A DNA stretch of 39,163 bases from Streptomyces triticirhizae (GCF_003696235.1 NZ_RFFJ01000033.1:1-39163), one strand, 5' to 3'; positions 1 through 8,064 are shown, counted from the first letter of the stretch. Numbers and translations are program-made. The notes: generated from the sequence alone by a model not told the origin.

Positions 1-307
1 GGGGGCGGCCGAGGGCGGCGCGCGGCGGCGCCGGCAGCACGGTCGGGGGCGCCGCCGGGGGCGCGTGCGGTCCTGTCGGGGGCGCGGACAGGCCGAGCGC
101 ATCGTTGAGTTGGTCCTCGCGCTCGGCCATGCCCGAACGCACCTCGCCGGCGAAGGCGCGCAGCCGGTGGCCGGTGGTGACGGCCCGGTCGGCGGCGCGC
201 AGCGCGAGGCTGTCGGGGGCGAGGGCGCGCAGCTTCCGCTGGACCTTGGTGGTGGCCCAGACGCCGGCGACGGCGCCGGTGGTGAACCACAGCGCGCGGC
301 GGATCAT
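1..307 (-). CDS. DUF6167 family protein, 3' end cut by window edge
   Basis: Reading leftward from ATG at 307, about 102 codons are open before the window ends, so the stop is not visible. The visible product begins MIRRALWFTTGAVAGVW, a short N-terminal hydrophobic helix, then a basic, Ala/Arg-rich part with repeated LRALAP, LRAAD and LRAFAGEVR segments that looks like an amphipathic helix, then a Pro/Ala-rich tail. This resembles the small membrane-anchored DUF6167 proteins that lie between a DUF948 gene and alaS in streptomycetes. Its ATG overlaps the stop of the DUF948 gene by 4 nt (ATGA), so the two are almost certainly translationally coupled. Function is unknown. The family name rests on recall of sequence pattern and neighbourhood. 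Confidence 0.8.
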   Translation of the reverse strand, partial: MIRRALWFTTGAVAGVWATTKVQRKLRALAPDSLALRAADRAVTTGHRLRAFAGEVRSGMAEREDQLNDALGLSAPPTGPHAPPAAPPTVLPAPPRAALGRP

Positions 308-720
308 CGGTCGTTCCTTCCCCTGCGACGGCGGCGGGGCGCGGGCACAACGCGGGGCGACGGCGGTTCGGCCGCTCCCCGGCGGCCGAGCGCGCGGCGC
401 ACGCCGTAGCCGAACGCGGCGACCTTCACCAGCGGCCCGCCGAAGGTGGTGGCCACGGTGGTGGACAACGCCGAGGCGTTGGCGGCGACATCGGCCACGT
501 CGGCGGTGATGTCGTCCACCCGCTCCAGCTGGGACTGGGCGCTGCGCACCGTGGCTGACGCCTCGCCGAGCAGGGGCACGACGCGCTCGGTCAGCGAGCC
601 GACCAGCTCGGTGGCCGCCTGGAGCGTGCGCGCCAGCCGGTACAGCGCCACGGCGAGAAAGGAGACCAGGATCGCCCAGAAGACGGCCACCAGCAGGCCG
701 GCCACTTCGCCACCGGACAC
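304..720 (-). CDS. DUF948 membrane-anchored protein
   Basis: 138 aa with GTG start at 720. An AGGAAG-type ribosome-binding site lies about 8 nt upstream. Residues about 5-27 form one strong hydrophobic helix (GLLVAVFWAILVSFLAVALY). It is followed by a long amphipathic heptad-like region (LARTLQAATELVGSLTERV, then ASATVRSAQSQLERVDDIT) typical of DUF948, which suggests a single-pass protein with a coiled-coil cytoplasmic stalk. The segment GGPLVKVAAFGYGVRRAL is the conserved end of the family, and the tail is rich in Arg. It overlaps the next gene by 4 nt. In streptomycetes this pair sits between rpsD and alaS. Here a plus-strand ATPase gene lies between it and rpsD. No function is known. Confidence 0.88.
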   Translation of the reverse strand: MSGGEVAGLLVAVFWAILVSFLAVALYRLARTLQAATELVGSLTERVVPLLGEASATVRSAQSQLERVDDITADVADVAANASALSTTVATTFGGPLVKVAAFGYGVRRALGRRGAAEPPSPRVVPAPRRRRRGRNDR

Positions 721-935
721 GAACGCACCGCTTCCTTTGGAGGTTCCCTGGGATGTTTCCCTCGGACGGGTATTTTCGCCGCCTCGCGGTCGACGGCCGC
801 CCGGCCGGAACCGGCCGCGACGACTCTCCCCGCGCCGCCGTCCGCCCCGCTGGACGGCAGGTCCCGACCCTATCGCGCTCCCCGCGCGGGCTCGTACCGC
901 ATAAGCCCGCGTCTGCCAAGGGGGACCGGCGACAA

Positions 936-965
936 TTGTACGTTCTGCTTACCTACGCGTACCCT
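936..965 (+). promoter_or_regulatory. candidate housekeeping promoter, probably leaderless
   Basis: A -35-like TTGTAC (936-941) and a -10-like TACCCT (960-965) are separated by 18 bp. The expected transcription start, about 972, is within a few bases of the ATG at 975. No ribosome-binding site precedes that ATG, which fits a leaderless or nearly leaderless transcript. This is pattern matching only. Confidence 0.4.
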
Positions 966-974
966 GCGTGTCTT

Positions 975-3197
975 ATGCGAGGCTTTCAGGGGTCCGAGCC
1001 TCCGGCTCGGGAGACGGCGCGGGGGACCGGACCGGGCGGGTGTCGCCCCGGCAACCTGCCCACGGAGCTGACGAGGTTCATCGGGCGCAGCGCCGAAGTC
1101 AGCGCGCTGACTTCGGCGTTGACGGAGGAGCGGCTGGTCACCGTCACCGGGGTCGGGGGCGTGGGGAAGTCACGGTGTGCGCTTCAGGCGGCGCGCCTCT
1201 TGCAGGAACGCTTCTGCGATGGGGTGTGGCTGGTGGAGCTGGCGGGCCTGCGGGACCCGGAGTTGCTGGAGCACGCCGTGGTGGAGGCGCTGGGCGTCAC
1301 CGACCAGTCGGGCCGGCCGCCGCTGACGGTGCTGCTCGAACAGCTCGCCGGGCGGCGGATGTTGCTGGTGCTGGACGGGGTCGAGCACCTGGTGGAGCCC
1401 ACCGCGACGCTGGCACACGAGCTGCTGCGGCGGGTGCCGGGGCTGCGCGTGCTGGCGACCGGGCGGCGGCCGCTGGGCATCGTCGGCGAGCGGCTCTATC
1501 CGCTGGCGCCGATGACCGCGCCCGGCCCGGCCAGCCACGAGCCGACGCGGGTTCCGCTGGGCGAGGCCGCCTGGCTCTTCGCCGACCGGGCCGCCGCCGT
1601 GCTGCCCGGGTTCACCATCACCCCGGAGAACCGACGGGTGGTCGCGGAGCTGTGCCATCGGCTCGACGGCATCCCGTTGGCCCTCGAACTGGCCGCCGGC
1701 CGGCTGCGCACCCTCTCGCTGGAGCAGACGCTGCAACGGCTCGACGACCGCTTCCGGTTGCTGGTCGGCGGCGGGGCCGGCGCACCGCCGCAGCACCAGA
1801 CGCTGCGCACCGCGATGGGGTGGAGCCACGAGCTGTGCACCCCGCAGCAACGGCTGCTGTGGGCCCGGCTGTCGGTCTTCGCCGGCCACTTCGACCTGGA
1901 GGCGGCCGAGTATGTCTGCTCGGGCCCCGACCTGCCGGCCGACGAGGTGCTGGACGTGCTGACGGAGCTGGTCGCGCAGTCGGTGGTGAGCCGGGAGGAG
2001 GCGCCGTCGGGCGTGCGCTACCGGATACTCGACACCGTGCGCGCCTACGGCGCCGACTGGCTGGCCGCCACCGGCGACACCGACCGGCTGCGGCGGCGCC
2101 ACCGGGACTGGTGCACCGGCCTGGTCACCTGGTGCGAGCTGGAGTGGTTCAGCCCGCGTCAGTCGGAGGTGGCGCGGCGCGTCCACGACGAACTGCCCAA
2201 TCTGCGGGCCGCGTTCGAGTTCGCCCTGGAGGAGGACGAGGACGCCAGGTTCGGCCTCTATCTGGCGGCGACGCTCTGGTTCTGCTGGGTGGCGTGCGGG
2301 CGGCTGGCCGAGGGCCGGCACTGGCTGGACCGGGCGTTGGCGCTGGAGACCGACCACGAGGACACCCGGCTGCGGGCGCTGTGGGCGGTGGGCTATGTGG
2401 CGGTGCTCCAGGGCGACACGGTGGCGGCGCTGACCGCGCTGCACGAGTGCCGGGAGGCGGCCGAACGCACCGGCAACGCCCGCGCCGTGGCCTACTCGCT
2501 GCACCACAGCGGCGCGCTGGCCTTGATCAACGACGAGGCGGCCGAGGCCGAGTCGCTGCTGCGGGCGGCGATGGACCGGTACGAGGAGATCGGCGAACTC
2601 AACAGCAACGTGCTGATGGGGCGCGTGGAGTTGGCGATGGCGCTGGTGTTCCAGGGGAACATCGCGGGTGCGGCCGCGCTCTGCGAGGAGGTGCGGGAGG
2701 TGTGCGAGGAGCACGGCGAGCAGTGGGCCCGCTCCTACGCCCTGCACGTGCTCGGGTTCGCGGCGTGGAGCCGGGGGGACACGGCGGCGGCGCGGAAGAT
2801 CCTGGAGGAGTCGCTTCCGGTCAACTACGCGTTCCGCGATCTGGTGGGCACGGTCTTCGCTTTGGAGCTGCTGGCGGGGATCACCGCGAGCGAGGGCGAC
2901 GCGGCCGAGGCGGCCGTGCTCCAGGGTGCGGCGGCCCGGCTGTGGCGCTCGGTGGGGATGCCGCTGTTCGGCTCGGAGTACTTCAACGACCCGCACGCGC
3001 GCAGCGCGCAGCAGGTCGTGGAGCGGCTGGGCAAGGCGCGCTTCCGCGAGTGCCTGCGGGAGGGCGAACGGCTGGACACCGACGCCGCCGTGGCCAGGGC
3101 GCTGCGGGTGCGGGGTCGGGGGTCGACCGCCCCGCACCCGGCGTTGGCCGGCCCGCCGCCGCTGCCTCCGGCGCGGCGGCGGGCCGCCCCGGAGTGA
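975..3197 (+). CDS. STAND (NB-ARC/LuxR-type) ATPase with TPR-like repeats, no HTH
   Basis: 740 aa from ATG 975. The frame is open further upstream to 753, but that part is Arg/Pro-rich and contains the likely promoter. Residues about 28-38 carry the NLPTELTRFIGR motif that opens this class of ATPase. Walker A is GVGGVGKS (59-66), Walker B is LLVLDGVEHL (130-139), followed by the sensor-like LATGRRPLGI and the GLPL-type motif LDGIPLALELAAGR. From about residue 400 it is alpha-helical with TPR-like pairs rich in Ala, Leu and Glu. AfsR/SARP and LAL regulators use the same ATPase core, but they have an N-terminal OmpR-type or C-terminal LuxR-type helix-turn-helix. Here the N-terminus starts directly at the ATPase and the C-terminus ends in a Pro/Arg-rich tail. 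I infer a signalling ATPase that works through a partner rather than by binding DNA. It converges on rpsD with a 10-bp gap. Confidence 0.82.
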   Translation: MRGFQGSEPPARETARGTGPGGCRPGNLPTELTRFIGRSAEVSALTSALTEERLVTVTGVGGVGKSRCALQAARLLQERFCDGVWLVELAGLRDPELLEHAVVEALGVTDQSGRPPLTVLLEQLAGRRMLLVLDGVEHLVEPTATLAHELLRRVPGLRVLATGRRPLGIVGERLYPLAPMTAPGPASHEPTRVPLGEAAWLFADRAAAVLPGFTITPENRRVVAELCHRLDGIPLALELAAGRLRTLSLEQTLQRLDDRFRLLVGGGAGAPPQHQTLRTAMGWSHELCTPQQRLLWARLSVFAGHFDLEAAEYVCSGPDLPADEVLDVLTELVAQSVVSREEAPSGVRYRILDTVRAYGADWLAATGDTDRLRRRHRDWCTGLVTWCELEWFSPRQSEVARRVHDELPNLRAAFEFALEEDEDARFGLYLAATLWFCWVACGRLAEGRHWLDRALALETDHEDTRLRALWAVGYVAVLQGDTVAALTALHECREAAERTGNARAVAYSLHHSGALALINDEAAEAESLLRAAMDRYEEIGELNSNVLMGRVELAMALVFQGNIAGAAALCEEVREVCEEHGEQWARSYALHVLGFAAWSRGDTAAARKILEESLPVNYAFRDLVGTVFALELLAGITASEGDAAEAAVLQGAAARLWRSVGMPLFGSEYFNDPHARSAQQVVERLGKARFRECLREGERLDTDAAVARALRVRGRGSTAPHPALAGPPPLPPARRRAAPE

Positions 3198-3207
3198 GCG
3201 GGGCGCG

Positions 3208-3819
3208 TCAGCGGGCGTAGTACTCGACGACGAGCTGCTCGTCGCAGATGACCGGGACCTCGCTGCGGTTGGGGTTGCGGTCCAGGCGGAACGCCAGGGC
3301 CGGCAGGTTGACCTCCAGGTAGCGGGGGGTCTCGCCGTCGCCGGCGTAGCCGCCCTCGCGGGCCACCTGGAACGGGTACTTGTCGCGGCTGCGCTCGCGG
3401 ACGCTGACCACGTCGTCGGGGCTCACCCGGAAGGAGGGCTTGTCGACCTTGCGGCCGTTGACGGCGATGTGGCCGTGCACGACCATCTGGCGGGCCTGGT
3501 AGATCGTGCGGGCGAGGCCGGAACGGAGGACCAGCGCGTCAAGGCGGCGCTCCAGCTCGACGATCAGCGCCTCGCCGGCCTTGCCGGTCACCTTGCGGGC
3601 GCGGTCGTAGGCCCGCACCATCTGGCGCTCGCTGATGTCGTACTGGGCGCGCAGCCGCTGCTTCTCCAGCAGCCGGACCTTATAGTCGCTGGTCTGCTTG
3701 CGGCCACGGCCGTGCTCACCCGGCGGGTAGGGGCGCTTCTCGAAGTACTTGACCGCCTTCGGGGTGAGCGCGATGCCGAGTGCGCGCGACTTCTTGACCT
3801 TGGGACGCGACTGGTTCAC
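3208..3819 (-). CDS. rpsD: 30S ribosomal protein S4
   Basis: 203 aa, normal length for actinobacterial S4. It nucleates 16S rRNA folding in the small ribosomal subunit. The N-terminus [15 protein letters not shown] lacks the four zinc-binding cysteines found in many S4 proteins, so this is the zinc-independent (C-minus) form. The central S4 RNA-binding domain is clear ([20 protein letters not shown], then [17 protein letters not shown]), and it ends in VVEYYAR. A GGAGG ribosome-binding site lies 10 nt before ATG 3819. It stands alone rather than in the alpha-operon, as is usual in Streptomyces. Its upstream region is shared with the divergent DUF2470 gene and its iron box. Confidence 0.97.
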   Translation of the reverse strand: MNQSRPKVKKSRALGIALTPKAVKYFEKRPYPPGEHGRGRKQTSDYKVRLLEKQRLRAQYDISERQMVRAYDRARKVTGKAGEALIVELERRLDALVLRSGLARTIYQARQMVVHGHIAVNGRKVDKPSFRVSPDDVVSVRERSRDKYPFQVAREGGYAGDGETPRYLEVNLPALAFRLDRNPNRSEVPVICDEQLVVEYYAR

Positions 3820-3842
3820 GTTGAACGGACCTCCGTAGTAAG

Positions 3843-3861
3843 TTAGGCGAGCCTTACCTTA
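3843..3861 (+). promoter_or_regulatory. iron box (DmdR1/IdeR/DtxR-type operator)
   Basis: The 19-bp site read on the minus strand is TAAGGTAAGGCTCGCCTAA. It matches the DtxR/IdeR/DmdR consensus TTAGGTTAGGCTAACCTAA at 15 of 19 positions. It ends 14 bp before the ATG of the DUF2470 gene, where a bound repressor would cover the promoter or start of that gene. It is about 24 bp from the rpsD start on the other strand. The match is directly countable; the regulator is inferred. Confidence 0.75.
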
Positions 3862-3875
3862 GCTGAGGAGCGCGC

Positions 3876-4736
3876 ATGATTCGACCTGGGAGCCCCCTGC
3901 CCGACACCGGGAACCGGAGCCGGGAGGCGGGCCAGCCGCGTCCCACGGAGGAAGCCCAACAGCCGACGGCCGCCGAGCGGGTGCGCACCCTGGTGGAGTC
4001 GAACGCGTCGGCCACGCTCACCATTCCTGGTGGCGAGCGGGACACGTTCGACAACCCCGTCCCCAGTGTGCCGGAGGCTCGGGCGGTCACCCCACGCGGG
4101 GATGTCCTTCTGCTGGTGCCGACGGACTCGCTGGCTGGGCGTACGGCGGTTCACGCCCAGCACGACGAGGTGACCGCCGTGATGGAAATCACAGATGTCG
4201 CGCCCGTTTCGGTGCCCCAGAGGATCAGGGGAAGGGCCTGGGTAGCCGGCTGGCTGACCTCGGTGCCGGCCGAGGAGAGCGGCGCCTGCCGCCGGCTGCT
4301 GGCCAAGGCCCACCCGGCCGGGCCGGTGCCGGGGCCCGGCTGGACGCTGCTGCGCCTGGAGGTGGGCGAGGCGTACACCGACGACCTGTGGGGCGAGGCG
4401 CATGTCGAGCCCGACGAGTTCACCGAGGCCAGCGCCGACCCGATGGCGCGCCACGAGGCCGAGCTGCTCCAGCACCTGGCCGCCAGCCACCAGGACCAAC
4501 TCGGCTCGCTCTGCCGGCTGTTGGACCGGGCGCCCGGCGGCTGCCAGCGACCGGTGACCATCGCCCCGCTGAGCCTGGACCGCTTCGGGCTGCGGCTGCG
4601 CTGCCGCACCGAGAACTCCTGCTTCGACGCGCGCTTCGACTTCCCCGAGCCCGTGGGCGACATCGGGCAGCTGCGCCGGGCCATGCGCTGGCTCTTCGAG
4701 TCGGCGGCCGAGGAGCCGCCGGTGGCCGACCGCTGA
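3876..4736 (+). CDS. DUF2470 / HugZ-like haem-utilisation protein
   Basis: 286 aa with ATG 3876 and a GAGGAG ribosome-binding site 5 nt upstream. The N-terminal part (about 30-180) has the layout of a pyridoxamine-5'-phosphate-oxidase-like split barrel (ERVRTLVESNASATLTIPG, RAVTPRGDVLLLVPTDS, GRAWVAGWLTSVPA). The C-terminal part (about 200-280) is a DUF2470 domain (LLQHLAASHQDQLGSLCRLL, PVTIAPLSLDRFGLRLRC, then VGDIGQLRRAMRWLF). This pairing is found in haem-binding and haem-degrading proteins of the HugZ/HutZ group. The iron box just upstream predicts expression when iron is scarce, which fits release of iron from haem. No haem ligand was proven from sequence. It converges on rarA over a short hairpin. 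Confidence 0.82.
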   Translation: MIRPGSPLPDTGNRSREAGQPRPTEEAQQPTAAERVRTLVESNASATLTIPGGERDTFDNPVPSVPEARAVTPRGDVLLLVPTDSLAGRTAVHAQHDEVTAVMEITDVAPVSVPQRIRGRAWVAGWLTSVPAEESGACRRLLAKAHPAGPVPGPGWTLLRLEVGEAYTDDLWGEAHVEPDEFTEASADPMARHEAELLQHLAASHQDQLGSLCRLLDRAPGGCQRPVTIAPLSLDRFGLRLRCRTENSCFDARFDFPEPVGDIGQLRRAMRWLFESAAEEPPVADR

Positions 4737-4749
4737 CCGGCGGGCCCGG

Positions 4750-4771
4750 CCCGGCGGGCCCGGCCGCCGGG
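4750..4771. terminator. candidate bidirectional hairpin between DUF2470 gene and rarA
   Basis: CCCGGCGG and CCGCCGGG form an 8-bp perfect stem around a 6-nt loop, in the 49-bp gap between convergent stop codons. No U-tract follows, as is common in streptomycetes. All-G/C composition makes chance pairing easy. Confidence 0.4.
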
Positions 4772-4785
4772 ACCCCGGGGCCCGA

Positions 4786-6150
4786 TCAGTCCCGGCGGGG
4801 CGGCCGGTCGGCCAGCCGCTCGCGGACCCGCTCCAACACCTCCGCGTAACGGGCCTCCGCGCCGTGCCGGGTCGGCTGGTAGTAGCGCTTGCCGTCCACC
4901 GCGTCCGGCGCGTACTGCTGGGCGGCGATGCCGCCGGGCAGGTCGTGCGGGTACTGGTACTCGGCGCCGTGGCCCAGCTTCTTCGCGCCCTTGTAGTGGC
5001 TGTCCCGCAGATGCGGGGGCACCGGACCGGCCAACCCGGCCCGCACATCCGCCTGCGCGGCGCCGATGGCGACCACGGCCGCGTTCGACTTGGGCGCCAG
5101 CGCCAGCGCGATGGTGGCCTGGCTCAACGTGATCGCCGCCTCCGGGAAGCCGATCAACGCCACCGCCTGCGCGGCCGCCACCGCCGTGGTCAGCGCCGTG
5201 GGGTCGGCCATCCCGATGTCCTCGCTGGCGGAGATCATCAGCCGGCGGGCGATGAACCTCGGGTCCTCCCCCGCCTCGACCATCCGCGCCAGATAGTGCA
5301 GCGCGGCGTCCACGTCCGAGCCCCTGATCGACTTGATCAACGCGCTGGCCACGTCGTAGTGCTGGTCCCCGTCCCGGTCGTAGGCGACGGCCGCCCGGTC
5401 GACGGCCGCCTCCAGGGTGGGCAGCGTGATCTCCGCCAGCCCCTCGGCCAACGCCGCGCCGGCGCCCGCCTCCAGCGCGGTCAGCGCCCGCCGCGCGTCC
5501 CCGCCGGCGATCCGCAGCAGGTGCGCCTCCGTCTCCTCCGGAAGCGCCACGGCGCCGCCGAGCCCACGCTCGTCGGCGACCGCGCGACGCAGCAGACCGC
5601 GCAGGTCGTCCTCGGTCAGCGGCTCCAGGGTGAGCAGCAACGAGCGGGACATCAGAGGGGAGATCACGGAGAAGTACGGGTTCTCCGTGGTGGCGGCGAT
5701 CAGGGTGACCCAGCGGTTCTCCACGGCGGGCAGCAGCGAGTCCTGCTGGGCCTTGCTGAACCGGTGGATCTCGTCCAGGAAGAGCACCGTCTCCTTGCCG
5801 AAGCCGCCCGAGGAACGCCGGGCGCCGTCGATGACGGCCCGAACCTCCTTGACCCCGGCGGTGATCGCGGACAGCTCGACGAAGCGCCGGTCCGTGGCCT
5901 GGCTGACCACATGGGCCAGGGTCGTCTTCCCCGTGCCCGGCGGGCCCCACAGGATCACCGACGACGGGCCGGCCGGGCCGCCCCCGCCCTCACCGACCAG
6001 GCGCCGCAACGGCGAGCCCGGCTTCAGCAGATGGCGCTGCCCCAGCACCTCGTCCAGGCTGCGCGGCCGCATCCGCACGGCCAACGGGCGGGCCGCCGGG
6101 TCCTTCTCCGCCCGGTCCTCGGCGGCGGCGGTGAACAGATCATGCTCCAC
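4786..6150 (-). CDS. rarA: replication-associated recombination ATPase RarA (MgsA)
   Basis: 454 aa from GTG 6150. AAA+ clamp-loader-like ATPase of the RarA/Mgs1/WRNIP1 family, which acts at stalled replication forks. Visible motifs are the start MEHDLF followed by the family signature [18 protein letters not shown], Walker A GPPGTGKT (69-76), Walker B LFLDEIHR (123-130), sensor [11 protein letters not shown], and arginine-finger region MSRSLL. The C-terminal tetramerisation half includes [12 protein letters not shown] and [12 protein letters not shown], both typical. It is full length. A DNA-damage-type promoter (6159-6181) puts the predicted transcription start at about 6152, so the GTG is probably read from a near-leaderless mRNA. 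The only SD-like GGGAGG lies 1 nt from the start, too close to work normally. Confidence 0.95.
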   Translation of the reverse strand: MEHDLFTAAAEDRAEKDPAARPLAVRMRPRSLDEVLGQRHLLKPGSPLRRLVGEGGGGPAGPSSVILWGPPGTGKTTLAHVVSQATDRRFVELSAITAGVKEVRAVIDGARRSSGGFGKETVLFLDEIHRFSKAQQDSLLPAVENRWVTLIAATTENPYFSVISPLMSRSLLLTLEPLTEDDLRGLLRRAVADERGLGGAVALPEETEAHLLRIAGGDARRALTALEAGAGAALAEGLAEITLPTLEAAVDRAAVAYDRDGDQHYDVASALIKSIRGSDVDAALHYLARMVEAGEDPRFIARRLMISASEDIGMADPTALTTAVAAAQAVALIGFPEAAITLSQATIALALAPKSNAAVVAIGAAQADVRAGLAGPVPPHLRDSHYKGAKKLGHGAEYQYPHDLPGGIAAQQYAPDAVDGKRYYQPTRHGAEARYAEVLERVRERLADRPPRRD

Positions 6151-6158
6151 GCCTCCCG

Positions 6159-6181
6159 ACCCTAAGCCACCCCACTGACAG
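6159..6181 (-). promoter_or_regulatory. RecA-NDp / PafBC-type DNA-damage promoter of rarA
   Basis: Read on the minus strand: CTGTCAGTG (6181-6173), 8-bp spacer, TAGGGT (6164-6159). It fits the LexA-independent actinobacterial DNA-damage promoter TTGTCRGTG-N8-TAnnnT at every defined position except the first T. The transcription start would fall 6-7 bp past the -10, within about 3 nt of the rarA GTG. The promoter overlaps a 15-bp odd palindrome, CCCACTG-A-CAGTGGG (6171-6185). Confidence 0.72.
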
Positions 6182-6340
6182 TGGGCCCCAAAGCCCGGGT
6201 TGGGGCTCGGGGGGCCGGGCAGGGCACCGCCCCCTCACCGGAACGTCGAGCCCGCCCGCGTGCGCACGACGAACCACCGTTCCGCCAGAACCGCCAGGGG
6301 CGGGCGCGCTCCCCGAAAGCCGGCCCGGCCAGGGCTCGGC

Positions 6341-7015
6341 TCAGCTGGTCCAGAAGTCCCACCAGCGCGTGAGGATCAGCATCCCGATCACCGCGATGTG
6401 CACGGCGGGGAACAACCAGTGGAACTCCTCCAGCGCGTTCCGCACGCCGCGCGGGGCCGGGAGGAAGCCGTTGCGCACGTTGTGCAGCGTCGTGTACCAG
6501 AACATGACGATGGTGGCGACCCAGGCCAGCGAGCACCACAGGCACAGCGCGTTGATCTCGTAGAGCGACTGGTACTGGAGCCAGGTGCAGAACGCGACGC
6601 CGAAGAGGGTGCCGGCCTGGAGGCCGAGCCAGAACCAGCGCCGGTACCTGGCGCCGGCCAGCAGGCCCATCCCGATGGCGATCACCATGCCGTAGGTGAC
6701 CATCCCCAGCATGGGGTTGGGAAAGCCGAACGCCTCCGCCTGGTCGCTCTCCATGATCGAGCCGCAGGAGATCACCGGGTTGAGGCTGCACGCCGGCGTG
6801 AAGTCCGGGTCCTCCAGCAGGTGGAACTTGTCCAGCGTGATGACCCAGGCCGCCAACAGGCCGGCGAAGCCGGTGATCACCAGCGTCAGGGCGAACGCGC
6901 GCCCCGCGCCGACCGCACCGTCGCGCTCGCTCCGCACCGGATCGTCGTCCGCGCGCACCTCGTCCACCGCCGCGTCTGCTGCCATCTCGCCCATCCGCTC
7001 CGTCGTCCGCGCCAC
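6341..7015 (-). CDS. vitamin K epoxide reductase (VKOR) family membrane protein
   Basis: 224 aa from the ATG at 7015; in-frame ATGs at residues 8 and 11 are alternative starts. Integral membrane oxidoreductase that, in actinobacteria, uses quinone to reoxidise DsbA-type proteins outside the membrane. After a hydrophilic N-terminus of about 40 residues there are about five hydrophobic segments. The two redox cysteine pairs are present: C76/C84 (ACSLNPVISCGSI) and CLWC (158-161). No thioredoxin domain is fused. A possible partner, the DsbA-like protein at 33617-34126, is far away and has no signal peptide, so pairing is not implied. The 189-bp gap to rarA holds the rarA promoter and several GC hairpins. 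Confidence 0.9.
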   Translation of the reverse strand: MARTTERMGEMAADAAVDEVRADDDPVRSERDGAVGAGRAFALTLVITGFAGLLAAWVITLDKFHLLEDPDFTPACSLNPVISCGSIMESDQAEAFGFPNPMLGMVTYGMVIAIGMGLLAGARYRRWFWLGLQAGTLFGVAFCTWLQYQSLYEINALCLWCSLAWVATIVMFWYTTLHNVRNGFLPAPRGVRNALEEFHWLFPAVHIAVIGMLILTRWWDFWTS

Positions 7016-7256
7016 CGGGAGACCCCACCGAGGCCGCCGGGCCGCCCCGGTCAGGGGTCCACCATTCTGTACCAGTGAACCGGCCCCGGTGTAAGGCCGC
7101 CGTCAAAGTCGCGGGCGGCTCGGGCGCGTTCCCGACCGATACGCCCCGTTAAGCACCAAAAGACGCTCCGTGACGACCATCCGCTCGAGGGACCCTCCCC
7201 CACCGCCCCGACGTTGACCCGCCGCCGAGGGGCCCGGCGTTCACAGCCCCCGGCGT
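7016..7256. other. 241-bp gap between VKOR and MBL genes
   Basis: Both flanking genes read leftward, so this gap should contain the VKOR promoter and any terminator of the MBL gene. I see no convincing -35/-10 pair and no convincing hairpin. One less GC-rich patch (about 7141-7165) is the likeliest promoter area. The right end holds part of the 16-bp tandem duplication described separately. Confidence 0.4.
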
Positions 7257-7266
7257 TCACAGCCCC
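7235..7266. repeat. perfect 16-bp tandem duplication over a stop codon
   Basis: The unit CGGCGTTCACAGCCCC occurs twice head to tail (7235-7250 and 7251-7266) without mismatch. The right-hand copy contains the stop codon of the MBL gene (7257-7259), and the left-hand copy repeats it just past the gene end. The start of a third unit (CGGCG) follows. Confidence 0.9.
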
Positions 7267-7970
7267 CGGCGGGGCGTCGCCTCCTCGTCCGGGCCGCGCC
7301 CGGACGCGAGTTCGCGCAGGAACGGGTTGTCGACGCGTTCCCTGCCGATGGTGGTCTGGGGCCCGTGCCCGGAGAGCACCACCGTGGCGTCGTCCAGCGG
7401 CAGACAGACCCTGGCCAGCGAGCGCAGGATCTCCCGCGCGTCGCCGCCGGGCAGGTCGGTGCGGCCGATGGAGCCGGCGAAGAGCAGGTCGCCGGAGAAC
7501 AACACCGGGGGAACGTCGGCCCGTTCGGGCGTCGAGAAGGTCACCGAGCCCCGGGTGTGCCCCGGCGCGTGCGCCACGGTGAACTCCAGGCCGGCGAGCG
7601 ACAGCGTGCCGCCGTCGGTCAACTCCCGCAGGTCGTCGGGCTCGCCGACGGTCAACTCGCCCAGCAGCGGCTGTCCGATGGTGGCGCCGAGCGCCGTCTC
7701 GGGGTCGGCGAGCATGTAGCGGTCCTCGGGATGAATCCAGGCCGGCACGTCGTGGGCGCCGCAGACAGGGATGACCGAGGCGACATGATCGATGTGCCCA
7801 TGGGTCAGAATGACGGCGGTGGGCTTGAGCCGGTGGCGGGCGATGGTCTCCTCGACCCCGGGGGCCGCACGGTGCCCCGGGTCGATGATCACGCACTCCT
7901 CGCCGGCGGCGGGGGCGACCAGATAGCAGTTGGTCCCCCAGGCGCCGGAGGGGAAGCCTGCGATGAGCAA
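7257..7970 (-). CDS. MBL-fold metallohydrolase (glyoxalase II-like)
   Basis: About 237 aa. The start is not certain: I use TTG 7970, which gives LLIAGFPSGAWGTNCYLV, because homologues as I recall them begin here and a GAGAGG sits a suitable distance upstream. The frame stays open beyond it. Metal-binding motifs of the metallo-beta-lactamase fold are all present: THGHIDH, then HAPGHTRGS, FSGDLLFAGSIGRTDL, and LSGHGPQTT. This is the glyoxalase II/persulfide dioxygenase-like layout, and substrate cannot be told from sequence. Its mycobacterial counterpart lies next to ppiB and relA (Rv2581c-Rv2583c), the same order as here. It is divergent from the cyclophilin gene. Its end carries a 16-bp tandem duplication. 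Confidence 0.88.
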   Translation of the reverse strand: MLIAGFPSGAWGTNCYLVAPAAGEECVIIDPGHRAAPGVEETIARHRLKPTAVILTHGHIDHVASVIPVCGAHDVPAWIHPEDRYMLADPETALGATIGQPLLGELTVGEPDDLRELTDGGTLSLAGLEFTVAHAPGHTRGSVTFSTPERADVPPVLFSGDLLFAGSIGRTDLPGGDAREILRSLARVCLPLDDATVVLSGHGPQTTIGRERVDNPFLRELASGRGPDEEATPRRGL

Positions 7971-8064
7971 CGTCGGCCCTCTCGTCGATCGTCGGGCGGG
8001 CGGTTCGAAGCCTACCGGTGACGGTGCGCGGCGGCGGAACCCGTATACGGTGACGCCACGTCCG

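Noticed and set aside
753..974. Upstream extension of the STAND ATPase to 753
   Set aside because: The extension is Arg/Pro-rich, lacks a ribosome-binding site, and overlaps a likely promoter; the family begins near NLPTELTRFIGR.
4151..5950. Minus-strand open frame overlapping rarA and the DUF2470 gene
   Set aside because: Out of frame with RarA, Gly/Arg/Ala-rich, no motifs.
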